A stretch of DNA of 64,000 nt from an uncultured Kiritimatiellota bacterium (GCA_934635225.1 CAKTYZ010000011.1:51613-115612), one strand, 5' to 3'; positions 33,222 through 43,400 are shown, numbered from the stretch's first letter. A program made the numbers and translations. Notes: generated by a model not told the origin, from the sequence alone.

Positions 33222-36200
33222 TCAGATCGTGAGCCAGACGCGGAGAAGTTCGGAATCGCTCCAGGCTTGAGCCGTGCAGCCCTTTTGCGCATGCGGCGCG
33301 TCGCCGTCCGCATTCTCACTCAGGTGTCCGACACAGCCCGCATTCAGATTCTCCACGGCACTCGCCAGCACCGCACGGGCAACCTCACGCGAGCACATGT
33401 CCATCCGCACAAGGGCTTCGGCATAGAGCGGAAAAGGCCAAGCCCAGACCGTGCCGTTGTGATAGGCCGGCTTGCGAGACGTGTCTTCGTCTCCCGCATA
33501 GACGCCGCGATACAGCGGATGCTCCGCATTCAGCGACCGTACGCCCCCCGGCACAAGCAGTTCCTCCGTCGCCGTCAGGATCGACGCGTCTGACAGGACG
33601 CCGAGCGTGATCAGGAAGAGCTGATTGGGACGGATCGTGTCCTCTGGCGTCGCCTGACGCGCCGGTTCGCCGTTCGGCGCCGCAAGGCAGTCGCGATAGC
33701 CATGTTCCCAGCGGAAGAGCCTCTTGACGGACGCAAGGGCTTTTTCGGACTGCGCTTCCCGACCGAGATAGCGGAGCGCGGAAATCCAGAGGGCCTGAAT
33801 CTCAACAGGGTAGCCAACGCGCGGCGTGCAAGCGGGATAGTTCGTGTCCATCCAAGTGAAATGCGGCGGCGACCAGACGAGGCCCGACTCCGGGTCGACA
33901 TGGATACCGTTGGGCGTTCCCTTGACGTAGTGATCGACAATCGACGCGCATGTCGTCTTCAGACGCGCAATCGTCTTCGCGTCCTCGTCGGCCCTGTCGC
34001 CTTCTCGCCCAGCCGTCTTTCCTCGCTTCCACTTCTCCACTTCTTCCACGCACCGAATGAACCATAGCTGTGCGTCGGTCGTGTCCCGATTGCCGGCGGT
34101 CTTGCCGTAGATGATGTTCGGAAGCGTCCCGTTTTCCTCAAAGGCCGCGAAAGCGGAGAGGATCTTGAGCGCGTCTTCCGTCAGGCCGGCGGCGATCATG
34201 CCGCGCATGAAGATGAACGTGTCGCGTCCCCAGTCAAGGAACCACGGATAGCCCGCAATGACGGTCTTCAGGTCGTCGCGCTTGACGATGTAGAGGTCAA
34301 GCGCCGCGCGAAGAGCAGCTTCAAGAGGCTGTTCCGACAGGACAACCGGCAGAGGCGCACGTCCTGCGGCATTTTCGGCGGCAGACGGGGAGCCCGGCCC
34401 TGTCGGGCTGTCCTCGTACGTTCCGCAAAGCGTGACCGTCTCACCGATCTTGAGGTCGGCCGAGATCCATCCGGGCGAAAAGAGGTCGCCCAGACCGTCC
34501 TGTCCGCGCGCAGCCTCTTCGGGATGTCCGACGCAATAGCTCCACTGTGGCTCGTGATGATAGGCACCCCCCGTCACTTGCAGGGCGAACGTCTTCTCGT
34601 AGGGGCTGAAGGCGAAGCCGTCCCCCGTCACACGCGTCTTCGCCGGAAAGAGAGTCTCCAGCCCCGCATACGCCTTGGTCGTCGCGTGAAAGCTTCGCCA
34701 TTCGACATCCGGGCGAAAGACAAGCCGAACCTGATCGCGCACGTCGTTGCCTGCGGAGAGCACGCGCGAGACCTCCAGGACCGCCATGTTCCGCCCGGGT
34801 ACAAGCCGCAGCAAAAAGACGAACGCCGCGTCCTTGCCCATGCCGCACGGAACGGTAAAGTCCCAACGCGCGAAACGTCCCGCTGGATCCGCCGTGAAGC
34901 GCGTCACGCACTTGCGGTCGATCTCACGCGTGTAGCCTTCGCGCTGAAGCCAGCCGCGCGTCCGCGTCCAAAGGTTAAGGCGGTCGGACGGCACATCCGG
35001 ATTCGGATTCGCCGCCAGCAACGCGTCATACTGCGAGCGGATCTCGCCCCAGCCAAGCCGCACCTGCGCGGCGGCGCCGGCTCCGTTCGAGAGGACGGTT
35101 CGGAAGTCGGAATGACGGCGGACCTCCTCGCCGGAGAGGGCCAGCTTCACCCGCGCCTTTTCCGCCGGCGGCGGAACAAGAAACGCGACACACGAACGAA
35201 CGGCATGCCCGTCGATGTAGCGCGTCACGTCAAGCCGCAGACGGCGACAGTGCGTGCCGTCCCCCTCGTACGCCGGCGCGTTGAAGAGAACGCTCCCGTC
35301 AACCGAACGCGCAACGCGGAGCGTCCGTCCGCTCACAGGATCGACAAGACGCGCACGGAATGACGCGACAGCCGTCACTTCGGCCCACTGTTTCTCAGGC
35401 ACGACGACCTCGCGACGGATGTCCCGTGGCACGCGAATGTGGAAAAGCACGTTTCCCGCGCGACGTTCCGTGCTCAGATGCGCGAGTTCAACGCCTTCGT
35501 ACGGAACGACAGGAAAGCGGTTCGCCTCCGGTCTCTGAAGACAGAGGACCTCGCCTGGCGCGAGACGGACACGCCCTGCGACCGAACGCACGCCACCATT
35601 CAAAAGATCATCGGCCTCGCCCTGCGGAAAAGCCGAGTCGTCCCACGAGATCTCTGCCGGGGCCTTGCTGTCGAGATTGGCCAGGACAAGGACGGGGGCG
35701 CATCCCGTGCGCGTGCGAACGACCGCCAGCGTGTTCCCCTCGCCCCGCGTCACGACCTTCAGATGGCTCTCTCCCGAGAAGATCGGGTTCGTCCGAAGAA
35801 TCGCGTTGAGACGGGCGATGAGATCGACCATGTTGTCGGAAGCTCCCCAGTTGAGGTCGTTCTTGCCGTGGACGTCGATCTTCTCCGTCGCATACCACTC
35901 CACGCCATTGGCAACGCCCCACGCGCCCTGCCACGACAGAAGCGCCGCAAGCTGCACGCGCAACCGCGCGTATGTCGCCCCACGCTTCGCAAGACGGTCG
36001 TTGTCATGCGTCTCGGCGAAATGGACAAGCGTGCCGTACGTCTCGGCGCGCGCAATCGCCCCCGGCAGATACCATTCGAACTGGCTGCGGTCGTAGGTCT
36101 GGAATATTTCGGAATACGCCCAGTCAAGGTTCGACTCGGCCAGCAGACGGTTCGTCACCGAGATTTTGCCGCCCAGACCTTCCAGCAGAAAGACGGTATC

Positions 36201-37145
36201 GGGATATTCCTCGCGCACCTTCGCGACAATATACTCCCACGTCTCAGCGGAAATCATGTAGCCGGCGTCGCACCGAAAGCCGTCCACGCCGTGCCGACAC
36301 CAGAAGAGGAAGACTTGCGCCATGTAGGTGCGCAACTCGGCGTTCGCGTAGTCCAACTCGACGAGATCAGCCCACTTGACGCCCCAGGCGCCCGGCGAAT
36401 GGAAGCGTCCGTCCGGCTCGTGCCGGAACCAGTCCGGATGATGCGTCTGCAGCGTCGAGGCCCAGCCCGTGTGGTTCGCGGGAAGATCGACGAAGAAAAG
36501 GCCGCTCTTCGCGTGCACAGCGCCGATCAGCTCCACGAACTGGCCAAGCGGCGTGACGGCTTCGTCGAACTCGGCCATCGCGGGATCGACCGACAGGAAG
36601 TCCGTCGCGGCGAATGGACAGCCGTATTCGCCCATCACGGCGTAAGTCGTCGGCACGGGGAACGGAGGAAGCGTCTGGACGATGCGGAAGCCCATCCGGT
36701 CCATGATCAGCGGCAAGCGGCGCACAACCTCGCGAAAGCTCCCGAACTGACGCGGAAAGACGCAGTAAATCGAATTGTTCGTCCGCGTCTCGGCGCTCTC
36801 GACCTTGATGTGCGTGTTGCGCCCCTCTGGCCATTCCGGCACGGTCGAGCCTTCGGGGAAGAAGCATGCCTTGCCTGAGAAGACTCCGACCTCGTCCAGC
36901 GGAATCTCGGCGGAGAACACGCCCGGAGCCGTCTCGGAGAGGGGAATGTCCGACCAGGCCTTCGCAAGCGGCGTCAGGCCCTTTTCCGTCTCGTCCACGA
37001 TCTCGCGTCGGCGCACGTCACCGTGTCCGAGGTTCGTGCGAAAGGCCGCACGGCCTTTGCGCGACGGGTCAACCGACAGCTGCACGGTAAGCGTGTCGCC
37101 ACGCCACTTGAGGAGGAAGGATTCTGGAGCCGGGATTTGGGTCAT
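33222..37145 (-). CDS. Glycogen debranching enzyme: GH13 amylase-like domain fused to GH133 amylo-1,6-glucosidase
   Basis: 1307 aa. The GH13 barrel spans about residues 100-480: VDLPANHTG (region I), nucleophile D293 in GFRCDAG, acid E322 in LLEGLGG, and H380-D381 in FAETHDND. After beta-rich linkers, a C-terminal (alpha/alpha)6 glucosidase domain begins near residue 985 (YPWFLDWGRDTFIFMRG) and runs to the end. This is the two-activity layout of eukaryotic debranching enzyme, 4-alpha-glucanotransferase plus 1,6-glucosidase, in one chain. Acts on glycogen in the cytoplasm; no signal peptide. No Shine-Dalgarno is seen; the start follows the isomerase gene by 24 bp. Confidence 0.85.
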   Translation of the reverse strand: MTQIPAPESFLLKWRGDTLTVQLSVDPSRKGRAAFRTNLGHGDVRRREIVDETEKGLTPLAKAWSDIPLSETAPGVFSAEIPLDEVGVFSGKACFFPEGSTVPEWPEGRNTHIKVESAETRTNNSIYCVFPRQFGSFREVVRRLPLIMDRMGFRIVQTLPPFPVPTTYAVMGEYGCPFAATDFLSVDPAMAEFDEAVTPLGQFVELIGAVHAKSGLFFVDLPANHTGWASTLQTHHPDWFRHEPDGRFHSPGAWGVKWADLVELDYANAELRTYMAQVFLFWCRHGVDGFRCDAGYMISAETWEYIVAKVREEYPDTVFLLEGLGGKISVTNRLLAESNLDWAYSEIFQTYDRSQFEWYLPGAIARAETYGTLVHFAETHDNDRLAKRGATYARLRVQLAALLSWQGAWGVANGVEWYATEKIDVHGKNDLNWGASDNMVDLIARLNAILRTNPIFSGESHLKVVTRGEGNTLAVVRTRTGCAPVLVLANLDSKAPAEISWDDSAFPQGEADDLLNGGVRSVAGRVRLAPGEVLCLQRPEANRFPVVPYEGVELAHLSTERRAGNVLFHIRVPRDIRREVVVPEKQWAEVTAVASFRARLVDPVSGRTLRVARSVDGSVLFNAPAYEGDGTHCRRLRLDVTRYIDGHAVRSCVAFLVPPPAEKARVKLALSGEEVRRHSDFRTVLSNGAGAAAQVRLGWGEIRSQYDALLAANPNPDVPSDRLNLWTRTRGWLQREGYTREIDRKCVTRFTADPAGRFARWDFTVPCGMGKDAAFVFLLRLVPGRNMAVLEVSRVLSAGNDVRDQVRLVFRPDVEWRSFHATTKAYAGLETLFPAKTRVTGDGFAFSPYEKTFALQVTGGAYHHEPQWSYCVGHPEEAARGQDGLGDLFSPGWISADLKIGETVTLCGTYEDSPTGPGSPSAAENAAGRAPLPVVLSEQPLEAALRAALDLYIVKRDDLKTVIAGYPWFLDWGRDTFIFMRGMIAAGLTEDALKILSAFAAFEENGTLPNIIYGKTAGNRDTTDAQLWFIRCVEEVEKWKRGKTAGREGDRADEDAKTIARLKTTCASIVDHYVKGTPNGIHVDPESGLVWSPPHFTWMDTNYPACTPRVGYPVEIQALWISALRYLGREAQSEKALASVKRLFRWEHGYRDCLAAPNGEPARQATPEDTIRPNQLFLITLGVLSDASILTATEELLVPGGVRSLNAEHPLYRGVYAGDEDTSRKPAYHNGTVWAWPFPLYAEALVRMDMCSREVARAVLASAVENLNAGCVGHLSENADGDAPHAQKGCTAQAWSDSELLRVWLTI

Positions 37146-37169
37146 GGCACAGTCGGATTTGATGGAAGA

Positions 37170-38075
37170 TTAAAGATTGTCCGAAGTCGGCGCGGATGCG
37201 CGTGAAGACGGCCAAGCCGTCCGAAGAAAGTCCAAACCGCGTTTCAAGGCTTCGGGGGTGACGTCGGAATGTGGCTCGAGGACGAGATGTCGCGCCGCGC
37301 GGGCCGTTGGCTCCAACGCGGCAAAGTCGATCTGCCCTTCGCCGGGCGGGAGGTGGTCATCGCCGCCGCACGAGTCATTGATGTGCAAGCCGAAGGGCGA
37401 GCCAATCGAAAGGCCGGACAACCGAACCGTCGCGCAAGGCGACGTCGGCTGCGCTTCGTCCGAAGCGTCCGCGACCCATCCGTTGACCTGCCGCACATAG
37501 GCATGACCGGTGTCAAGCCAAGAGCGCACCCTGTCGCCGACAAGATCCCGAATCTCGGTCTCGTCCGGAAACCCTTCGAGATACGGCAGGTTCTCCAGGC
37601 AAAGCGTCACCTTGTTCTGTTCCAAGGCGGGTTGCAGAAGTTCAAGTTCCCGCTTGAAGATTTCCACAAGCCTCCGGCCAAGACGCGCACGTTTCTTTGG
37701 GCGATTGCGCCGGAACAGCGTGCGGCAAGGAACGCGCCCCGCATGGAGGACAACGGCATCAGCCCCCATTTCCGCCGCAAACGCGACGTTCTTCTTCACA
37801 TGGACACGCGCCAACGCCCGCGCATTCTCGTCAAAATCCGCCAAGAGATAGAGTTCGGGATAGCCCCATGGCGCCGAAAGCGGCACGGGGCAAAACGCGT
37901 GGACCGATCCGACGGGCATTTCGTCCAATCGGGACTTGAACCCCTGAACCTGCACCTGCGTCGTGTGAAAGCCCAGCTCAAGCGCGCCGAACCCCAGCCC
38001 CAGCGCCTCATCGACAATCGCCTCCCCTGTCTCCAGCCGACGGTTGTTCCAATTGGTCGAGAGGGCAAAGGTCAT
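37170..38075 (-). CDS. Xylose-isomerase-like TIM-barrel sugar isomerase/epimerase
   Basis: 301 aa. AP endonuclease 2-type barrel: FGALELGFHTTQVQVQGF, ADAVVLHAGRVPC, KVTLCLENLPYLEGFPDETE, VRSWLDTGHAYVRQV and GLHINDSCGGDDHLPPGEGQ with metal-binding His, Glu and Asp at strand ends. The family includes sugar-phosphate isomerases and endonuclease IV; the neighbouring debranching enzyme favours a sugar role. Overlaps the holB-like gene by 4 nt. Confidence 0.8.
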   Translation of the reverse strand: MTFALSTNWNNRRLETGEAIVDEALGLGFGALELGFHTTQVQVQGFKSRLDEMPVGSVHAFCPVPLSAPWGYPELYLLADFDENARALARVHVKKNVAFAAEMGADAVVLHAGRVPCRTLFRRNRPKKRARLGRRLVEIFKRELELLQPALEQNKVTLCLENLPYLEGFPDETEIRDLVGDRVRSWLDTGHAYVRQVNGWVADASDEAQPTSPCATVRLSGLSIGSPFGLHINDSCGGDDHLPPGEGQIDFAALEPTARAARHLVLEPHSDVTPEALKRGLDFLRTAWPSSRASAPTSDNL

Positions 38076-38845
38076 GAGGGGAACGCCATGCGGTCGAGCA
38101 GGAACGAAAGGACCATGTCGTCGCTCATGTTGGCACGGTCACTCTGACGATAGGCGTCCTCGACCGCCTCGACATTCCGAAACGCGAGATGACGCGGCAA
38201 CTTGCCCGCAATCATCATCTGTCGCGCGAAGCTCATCAGGGTCTTGTAGAACGTCTTGCGGACGAGCGGAATGTCCGCGTCGTCGGCCTCCTCCTTCAGC
38301 TCTTTCAGCGTCGCCACGAGCGCAAATGCGTCTTTCGCGGCGAAAGCCGCCGCCACGCGGTCGTAGGCCTCGCCTTCAAGCAACCCCGCCGGAAGCGGGA
38401 GATCGACGCGTTGCGTACGCGAGACGATGGTCGGCAAGATGACATCCGGCTGATCCGTCAGGAGAAGATACATCGTCTGCGGCGGCGGTTCCTCCAGCGA
38501 TTTCAGAAAAGCGTTCGCTGACTCCGGGCGCAAACGGTCCGCACCGTAGATGACGCCCACCTTCCAGCCGCCCGAAAACGCCGTCGTGGACATTGGCTCG
38601 ACGATTCCCTCGCGCATTGCGTCCACGGAAATGATGCGCGCCTTGCCTTCGGGCGCAAGCGTGACGACGTCGGGGTGCGAGCCGTTCTCGACCTGCGCCG
38701 TCTCGTTCGGAAAGAGTTTGAGGAGAACACGGCGAACAAGGTCTGCGCCGTTGCCGCGCACATCGCCGACGATCAGGTAGCCATGCGCGGCGTGTCCCGT
38801 GTCGATCGCACGACCGATCAGCGAAAACGCCTCAGAGACGTCCAT
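38072..38845 (-). CDS. holB: DNA polymerase III delta-prime-like clamp loader subunit
   Basis: 257 aa, shorter than Escherichia coli HolB (about 330 aa). The Walker A is degenerate (VGDVRGNGADLV), as expected for a delta-prime subunit that does not bind ATP. The sensor region SLEEPPPQTMYLLLTDQPDV and SRTQRVDLP is classic. Starts at the ATG 38845 with GGAG five bases upstream rather than the GTG at 38857. It lies directly after tmk with a 28-nt overlap, the usual tmk-holB order. Confidence 0.85.
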   Translation of the reverse strand: MDVSEAFSLIGRAIDTGHAAHGYLIVGDVRGNGADLVRRVLLKLFPNETAQVENGSHPDVVTLAPEGKARIISVDAMREGIVEPMSTTAFSGGWKVGVIYGADRLRPESANAFLKSLEEPPPQTMYLLLTDQPDVILPTIVSRTQRVDLPLPAGLLEGEAYDRVAAAFAAKDAFALVATLKELKEEADDADIPLVRKTFYKTLMSFARQMMIAGKLPRHLAFRNVEAVEDAYRQSDRANMSDDMVLSFLLDRMAFPS

Positions 38846-39453
38846 ACCTTCTCCCACACCTCGTCGGGCGTTCCGTTCGCGTCAATCGTGAGGATGCGCG
38901 TCGGCTCGGCCTTCGCAAGCTCGACGAAGCCCTGGCGAAGCCGCGCATGGAAAGCCTCCCCCGCACGCTCGATGCGATCCGCCGCCGTTCGCGTCGCCGC
39001 CTCGCGCCCGCGCATCCGTTCCGCCGCGACAGACGGCGCGACATCCAGCAGGAACGTGAGATCAGGGCGCAGCCCTTCGCAGGCGAACTCGTTGGCGGAT
39101 TCGATGAACGCGAGCGACAGCCCGCGCCCATACCCCTGATAGGCCAGCGTCGAGTCGCTGAACCGGTCTGAAACGACCCATTTCCCCGCCGCGAGGGCGG
39201 GACGGATCACACTCCGCACGAGCTGGGCGCGCGCGGCGAGAAAGAGCAGAAGCTCGCTTCGGTCGCACGGCGCATCCGACGGCGGGTCCTTGATCAGCCG
39301 GCGCACCGCCTCGGCCAACGGCGTTCCGCCGGGTTCGCGCGTGAGGAGGACCTCGAAGCCCTCGGCCTCCAACGCGTCTTTCAGGCGGCGAACCTGCGTG
39401 GACTTGCCGCACCCTTCGCCGCCCTCGAACGTGATGAATCGACCGCAGGACAC
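38818..39453 (-). CDS. tmk: Thymidylate kinase
   Basis: 211 aa. P-loop EGGEGCGKSTQVRRL, LTREPGGTPLAEAVRRLIKD, the DRF motif in VVSDRFSDSTLAYQGYGRG, and the lid region RIERAGEAFHARLRQGF. Phosphorylates dTMP to dTDP. It starts with GTG at 39453, one base after the prs stop; upstream codons to 39573 do not resemble the family. Confidence 0.93.
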   Translation of the reverse strand: MSCGRFITFEGGEGCGKSTQVRRLKDALEAEGFEVLLTREPGGTPLAEAVRRLIKDPPSDAPCDRSELLLFLAARAQLVRSVIRPALAAGKWVVSDRFSDSTLAYQGYGRGLSLAFIESANEFACEGLRPDLTFLLDVAPSVAAERMRGREAATRTAADRIERAGEAFHARLRQGFVELAKAEPTRILTIDANGTPDEVWEKVWTSLRRFR

Positions 39454-39454
39454 G

Positions 39455-40423
39455 TTACTCGTGGTTGAAGAGATCGTTGATCGACTCGTTGTTGTGCGTG
39501 CGACGAATCGCCTCGCCAATGAGCGGCGCGACGGAAAGCTGCGTAAGCTTGAACGGAAGCTTCGAGACGTCAAAGTCCTTGCGGAGCTGAATCGAGTCCG
39601 TCACGACGAGTTCGTCAAGCTGGACTTCCTTCATCAGACGCTCAACGCCCTTGTCCGTGAGCGGGAAGTGCGAGACGAACGCGTGGACGGTCTTCGCACC
39701 CTTCTCGCGGCACATCTTCGCCGCCGCCGAAAGCGTGCCGCCCGTCGCAGTCATGTCGTCGATCATGATAACGTCGTGGTTTTTCACGTCACCGACGACC
39801 GAGAACGCGTCCACCGAATCGCCTCCCGTGCGCTGCTTCGCGACAATGGCGAGCCCGCAGCCGAGCTTGCGGCTGTAGCCATAAGCCGTCTTCGCCCCGC
39901 CCGTGTCCGGCGCGACGACGATCGGGTTCGCCCAGTGCTGGTCGCGGATGTACTTGAGGATGATCGGCTCGGCGCGCAGATGGTCAAGCGGAATGTCGAA
40001 GAAGCCCTGAATCTGGTTCGCGTGCAGGTCGAGCGTCATGACGCGGTCGGCGCCCGCCGCTTCGATGAGATTCGCGATGAGGCGCGCCGTAATCGGCACG
40101 CGCGGCTGGTCCTTGCGGTCCTGACGCGCATAGCCGTAGTACGGAAGAATTGCCGTGATGCGCTTCGCGCTGCCGCGACGGAGGGCGTCGATGATGATGA
40201 AAAGCTCCATGTACGCCTCGTTCGGCTCCGGCGAACCGGACTGGATGACGAACACGTCGCGCCCGCGCACGCCGTCAAGAACCTGGCAGAAGGTCTCGCC
40301 ATCGGGGAAATGCGGAATGTCGATCTTGTTGAGGGGCCGACCAAGATAGTCGGCAATCTTCTCCGCGAGCGGCAGATTCGCCGTTCCCGAAAACACCATG
40401 AAATCATCTTTCGTTTCCGTCAT
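39455..40423 (-). CDS. prs: Ribose-phosphate pyrophosphokinase
   Basis: 322 aa. MVFSGTANLPLAEKIADYLG-type start, substrate motif IPHFPDGETF, YYGYARQDRKDQPRVPI, and the PRPP loop VIMIDDMTATGGTLSAAA. Makes PRPP from ribose 5-phosphate and ATP for nucleotide synthesis. It leads the prs-tmk-holB-isomerase-debranching run. The leader is about 30 nt from a good promoter, with AAAGGA rather far (12 bases) from the ATG. Confidence 0.95.
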   Translation of the reverse strand: MTETKDDFMVFSGTANLPLAEKIADYLGRPLNKIDIPHFPDGETFCQVLDGVRGRDVFVIQSGSPEPNEAYMELFIIIDALRRGSAKRITAILPYYGYARQDRKDQPRVPITARLIANLIEAAGADRVMTLDLHANQIQGFFDIPLDHLRAEPIILKYIRDQHWANPIVVAPDTGGAKTAYGYSRKLGCGLAIVAKQRTGGDSVDAFSVVGDVKNHDVIMIDDMTATGGTLSAAAKMCREKGAKTVHAFVSHFPLTDKGVERLMKEVQLDELVVTDSIQLRKDFDVSKLPFKLTQLSVAPLIGEAIRRTHNNESINDLFNHE

Positions 40424-40460
40424 GAGTTGAGACAGTCCTTTCAGTTGTTGTGGGGTGCAT

Positions 40461-40490
40461 ATTATACCAAATCTGCGGACCCTTCCGCAA
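40461..40490 (-). promoter_or_regulatory. Promoter of the prs operon
   Basis: TTGCGG, 18 bp, TATAAT with TGG extension. Identical -35 and spacing to the promoter of the PP-loop gene. Confidence 0.8.
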
Positions 40491-40575
40491 AGCCCTGCGC
40501 AAACCCGGCCTGTCCGCTTCGCGAACTGAATGCGAACATGTTCTTTTGAGAACGCCCTTGGGACAAGGCTCTTTC

Positions 40576-43140
40576 CTAATCGTGTCTCTCAAGCCCCACA
40601 TGGCGAAGACCGACGGGAGACGGGTCTGCCAAGGCGGACTCAATCCAAAGGGAATGGTTGAGACAGGCGTCGGGCGACTTGTCGGAGCCGAAAATCGGAC
40701 GAACGGACGTGATGACGTCAATTTCCAGAGGCAACCGCCTCCCGACAAGGTCTTGCGGAATATCCCACACGAACGGCGCCCAACCGCGTGCGCCCAGATC
40801 GCGCCCACCATAACGGACACGCACGACCGCCCCGCCGCCATCTACGGAGAGGCTTTCGCCGTGCGCAAACGCCGTCTCGGCGGCGTATGTCGCCGTCCCG
40901 GCGAAAGAACCGAGGCCCTGCTCCGCCAGAGAACCAGCGCCGACACGCGTCGGAACGGCCGAAAGCCGGCCTGGAACGCGTTCGGCGAAATCTCCGACCA
41001 TCCAAAGGACCGGAAAGAACATCTTGCCGTCACGCCCGCCGGAGAGGCGCAGGACGTGCTCGCCCGCCGTCAAGTCCATCGGCGCCGTCTCGCGGCAGAT
41101 GTCGTTGAAGGAATAGACAAGAGAGGTCGCGGGCTCGACGAAGTCGAGCGGTCGCCCGTCCAGCGACACCGAATGCCGCTCTTTCCCCACGACGCGCAGC
41201 ACGAAGCGAACTCCCTTCAAGTCCGTCTCAAGCGAAATCTTCGCCGAGTTGTCCGGCGCATTGCGCCGGCTGCCCGAGGCCTTGGCCCGGGGACCAGACT
41301 CCCAAGGACGGTTGACGACCGGTCCGACATCAGAAGTCCAGAACCAGACGCGGCGACGCGAGGGCGCGTCCAGCTTCAGCCGCCAGTCCAGATTCAGCGT
41401 ACGCGCAGATTCTGCCGCCGTCGAGCGTGGGGACAGGCCCCCGTTCGGCTCGATCGTCACCGCGCAGGACGCGACATCGACCGTTACGCGCGATCCGTCG
41501 CGATAATCGCGAACGATTCGCCCCGGCGTCCGCCGCCGCCCGAGCTTTCGCTCGGTCCAGCCAAGGATTTCCTCAGAGCCGACGAGCCGCGCCCCCGTCG
41601 CGCGATCCACGAGGTTCGTGCCCTGCCAATCAAGGACATGCGGCAAGCCCGTCTTCTCGTCCTCTTCGATCAACAGGTAGTTGAACCCGTTCCAAGAGAG
41701 CAGACGACAGAGTCCCGCCAGATCCGGTGCCGGGCTCTTCGCAAGCGCACAAGAGCCAAACGTCCGCTGGGGATAGACGACAGCGAGCGCACACGCCTGC
41801 GGCTTGCCCGCCCAGGCGGCCGCCTTCCGGGCCTCCGCGTGCAAGAGGGCCGACTCGCCAAACCACGGCTGGGCTGGAGAGGTAAACATCGCCCACGAAT
41901 CCTTGAACTCGAAGCGCGTGGCACGCTGGTGGTAGAGGGCCTGGAAATAGGTGTCGATGCCGAACAGCGCCGCAATCCAGTATTGGCGACGCATCATCGC
42001 AAACGTGATGTCACACGGTCCGAGACCGAAAAGCTCAGCGGATCCCGGACAGCCGCGATGCCACGCGGCAGACTGCCCGAACGCCAGCGTGATCCATTCG
42101 TACTCCGGCCCGAGGTCCGACGAGACGAGATCGATGCCTGGCTTCGTCAGGCCTTCCAGTGTCCGCAGCGGCAGTCCGTTCACCCGCGCACAGCCCACGG
42201 GATCGTGTTCCGAATAGAGATGCCCGGTCGAGACGAGGCCGTTTGAGGCGCAAAACGCCGCAATTCGGTCGAAATAGGACTGCCGATAGCGCGCCGAGCG
42301 AAGAGCCGTCCAGACGCGCAACGCCTCGCCCGTCGCAAGAGTCCCCTTCCGAAGCCCCTCCAGGCAGTCAGCACGAAACGCGCGTCCGCCTGTTGCCGAT
42401 GCGTAATCGTCTTCCATTGAACGCCAGCAAGGGAGGGACAAGACCTCGTTCTCGGGTCGCTTGAGACGCCACGCGCTTGAGCAGTGCCCTGGCTCGTCCG
42501 TGAAGAAGCCTCGAATCACGGTCCCCATGTCGCTTCCGAAGCGACGTGCATAGGCACGGTGCGTCAAGTCGAGAAAACGCTCCGCGCTTTCGGGCTCCAG
42601 ATTGTTCGTGTCAAGGCAGTCGTTGTCAACATTCTTCTCGCGGCTGACGAGAAACTGCCACGACACATCTCCTGCCGCGTTCGTGACGGCGACCAGTTCG
42701 CGGTAGAGGCAGTTCGCATTCTCCGCCGGAACCCGCCCGCGCGCCGTTCCGCTCGGCCAGTTGAACTCGTCGTAAAGCCAGACCTTGAGGCCGAGCCGCC
42801 GCGCTTCATCCAGAAACCAGCCTATCATCCGAAAGAAGTCTTCACCCAGATACGCATAGTCGAGACCCGTCGAGGGATAGGGCATGAACTGCTCGTAACC
42901 GTTCGCATGGAGCATCCGCACGATCTCCCGGACCTCCGTCTCGGTCGGCTTACCGTTCGGAATGACAAACGGGACGATCGGCGACAACAACTCGTCCGCC
43001 CACGCGGACGAGACCAGCAGGGCCAACGTCGCCAGACCGATGGCGAGCGCGCGCCGCATCCGCACGACCAGGACATCTTCGCCCCGTCCGCCCGTCGTCC
43101 CTGTCCCGTTCAGTTCGTTCCAGTCATTAGAAGAGGTCAT
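40576..43140 (-). CDS. Secreted glycoside-hydrolase-like protein (family uncertain, GH106-related layout)
   Basis: 854 aa from 43140. A long N-terminal tail precedes a signal peptide (MRRALAIGLATLALLVSSAW), so translation from 43059 is an alternative. The barrel has KVWLYDEFNWPSGTARGRVP and an acidic VIRGFFTDEPGHCSSAW, which I read as catalytic-site strands. The pattern recurs in the protein at 44740. A C-terminal beta-sandwich carries DLTAGEHVLRLSGG. It probably acts on a polysaccharide outside the cytoplasm; the sugar is unknown. Confidence 0.7.
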   Translation of the reverse strand: MTSSNDWNELNGTGTTGGRGEDVLVVRMRRALAIGLATLALLVSSAWADELLSPIVPFVIPNGKPTETEVREIVRMLHANGYEQFMPYPSTGLDYAYLGEDFFRMIGWFLDEARRLGLKVWLYDEFNWPSGTARGRVPAENANCLYRELVAVTNAAGDVSWQFLVSREKNVDNDCLDTNNLEPESAERFLDLTHRAYARRFGSDMGTVIRGFFTDEPGHCSSAWRLKRPENEVLSLPCWRSMEDDYASATGGRAFRADCLEGLRKGTLATGEALRVWTALRSARYRQSYFDRIAAFCASNGLVSTGHLYSEHDPVGCARVNGLPLRTLEGLTKPGIDLVSSDLGPEYEWITLAFGQSAAWHRGCPGSAELFGLGPCDITFAMMRRQYWIAALFGIDTYFQALYHQRATRFEFKDSWAMFTSPAQPWFGESALLHAEARKAAAWAGKPQACALAVVYPQRTFGSCALAKSPAPDLAGLCRLLSWNGFNYLLIEEDEKTGLPHVLDWQGTNLVDRATGARLVGSEEILGWTERKLGRRRTPGRIVRDYRDGSRVTVDVASCAVTIEPNGGLSPRSTAAESARTLNLDWRLKLDAPSRRRVWFWTSDVGPVVNRPWESGPRAKASGSRRNAPDNSAKISLETDLKGVRFVLRVVGKERHSVSLDGRPLDFVEPATSLVYSFNDICRETAPMDLTAGEHVLRLSGGRDGKMFFPVLWMVGDFAERVPGRLSAVPTRVGAGSLAEQGLGSFAGTATYAAETAFAHGESLSVDGGGAVVRVRYGGRDLGARGWAPFVWDIPQDLVGRRLPLEIDVITSVRPIFGSDKSPDACLNHSLWIESALADPSPVGLRHVGLERHD

Positions 43141-43150
43141 AACGTCGCGT

Positions 43151-43179
43151 ACTATACCATAATCCCAATCGTCCGTGAA
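43151..43179 (-). promoter_or_regulatory. Promoter of the 40.6-43.1 kb hydrolase gene
   Basis: TTCACG, 17 bp, TATAGT with TGG extension. The hexamer is 10 nt from the ATG at 43140, which favours that start. Confidence 0.6.
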
Positions 43180-43400
43180 GTCCCCCACCGCACCCGTCAT
43201 CCGGAGCGGACAAATTAGAGAAACTGGAAACACAAGCCTCTTGCCTATGAATTACATGAATTATCCGTTCTCTCGACGAAAAGACAGAGTTATTGAAGGA
43301 ATTGTCCTAAATCCTCTGTGCCCACCTTGCGTCCGCTCTGAGGTCGGCCTTGGGAACGAAACGGACTCGACCGCACTGCGTCAGAGGGACGACCGGACGT

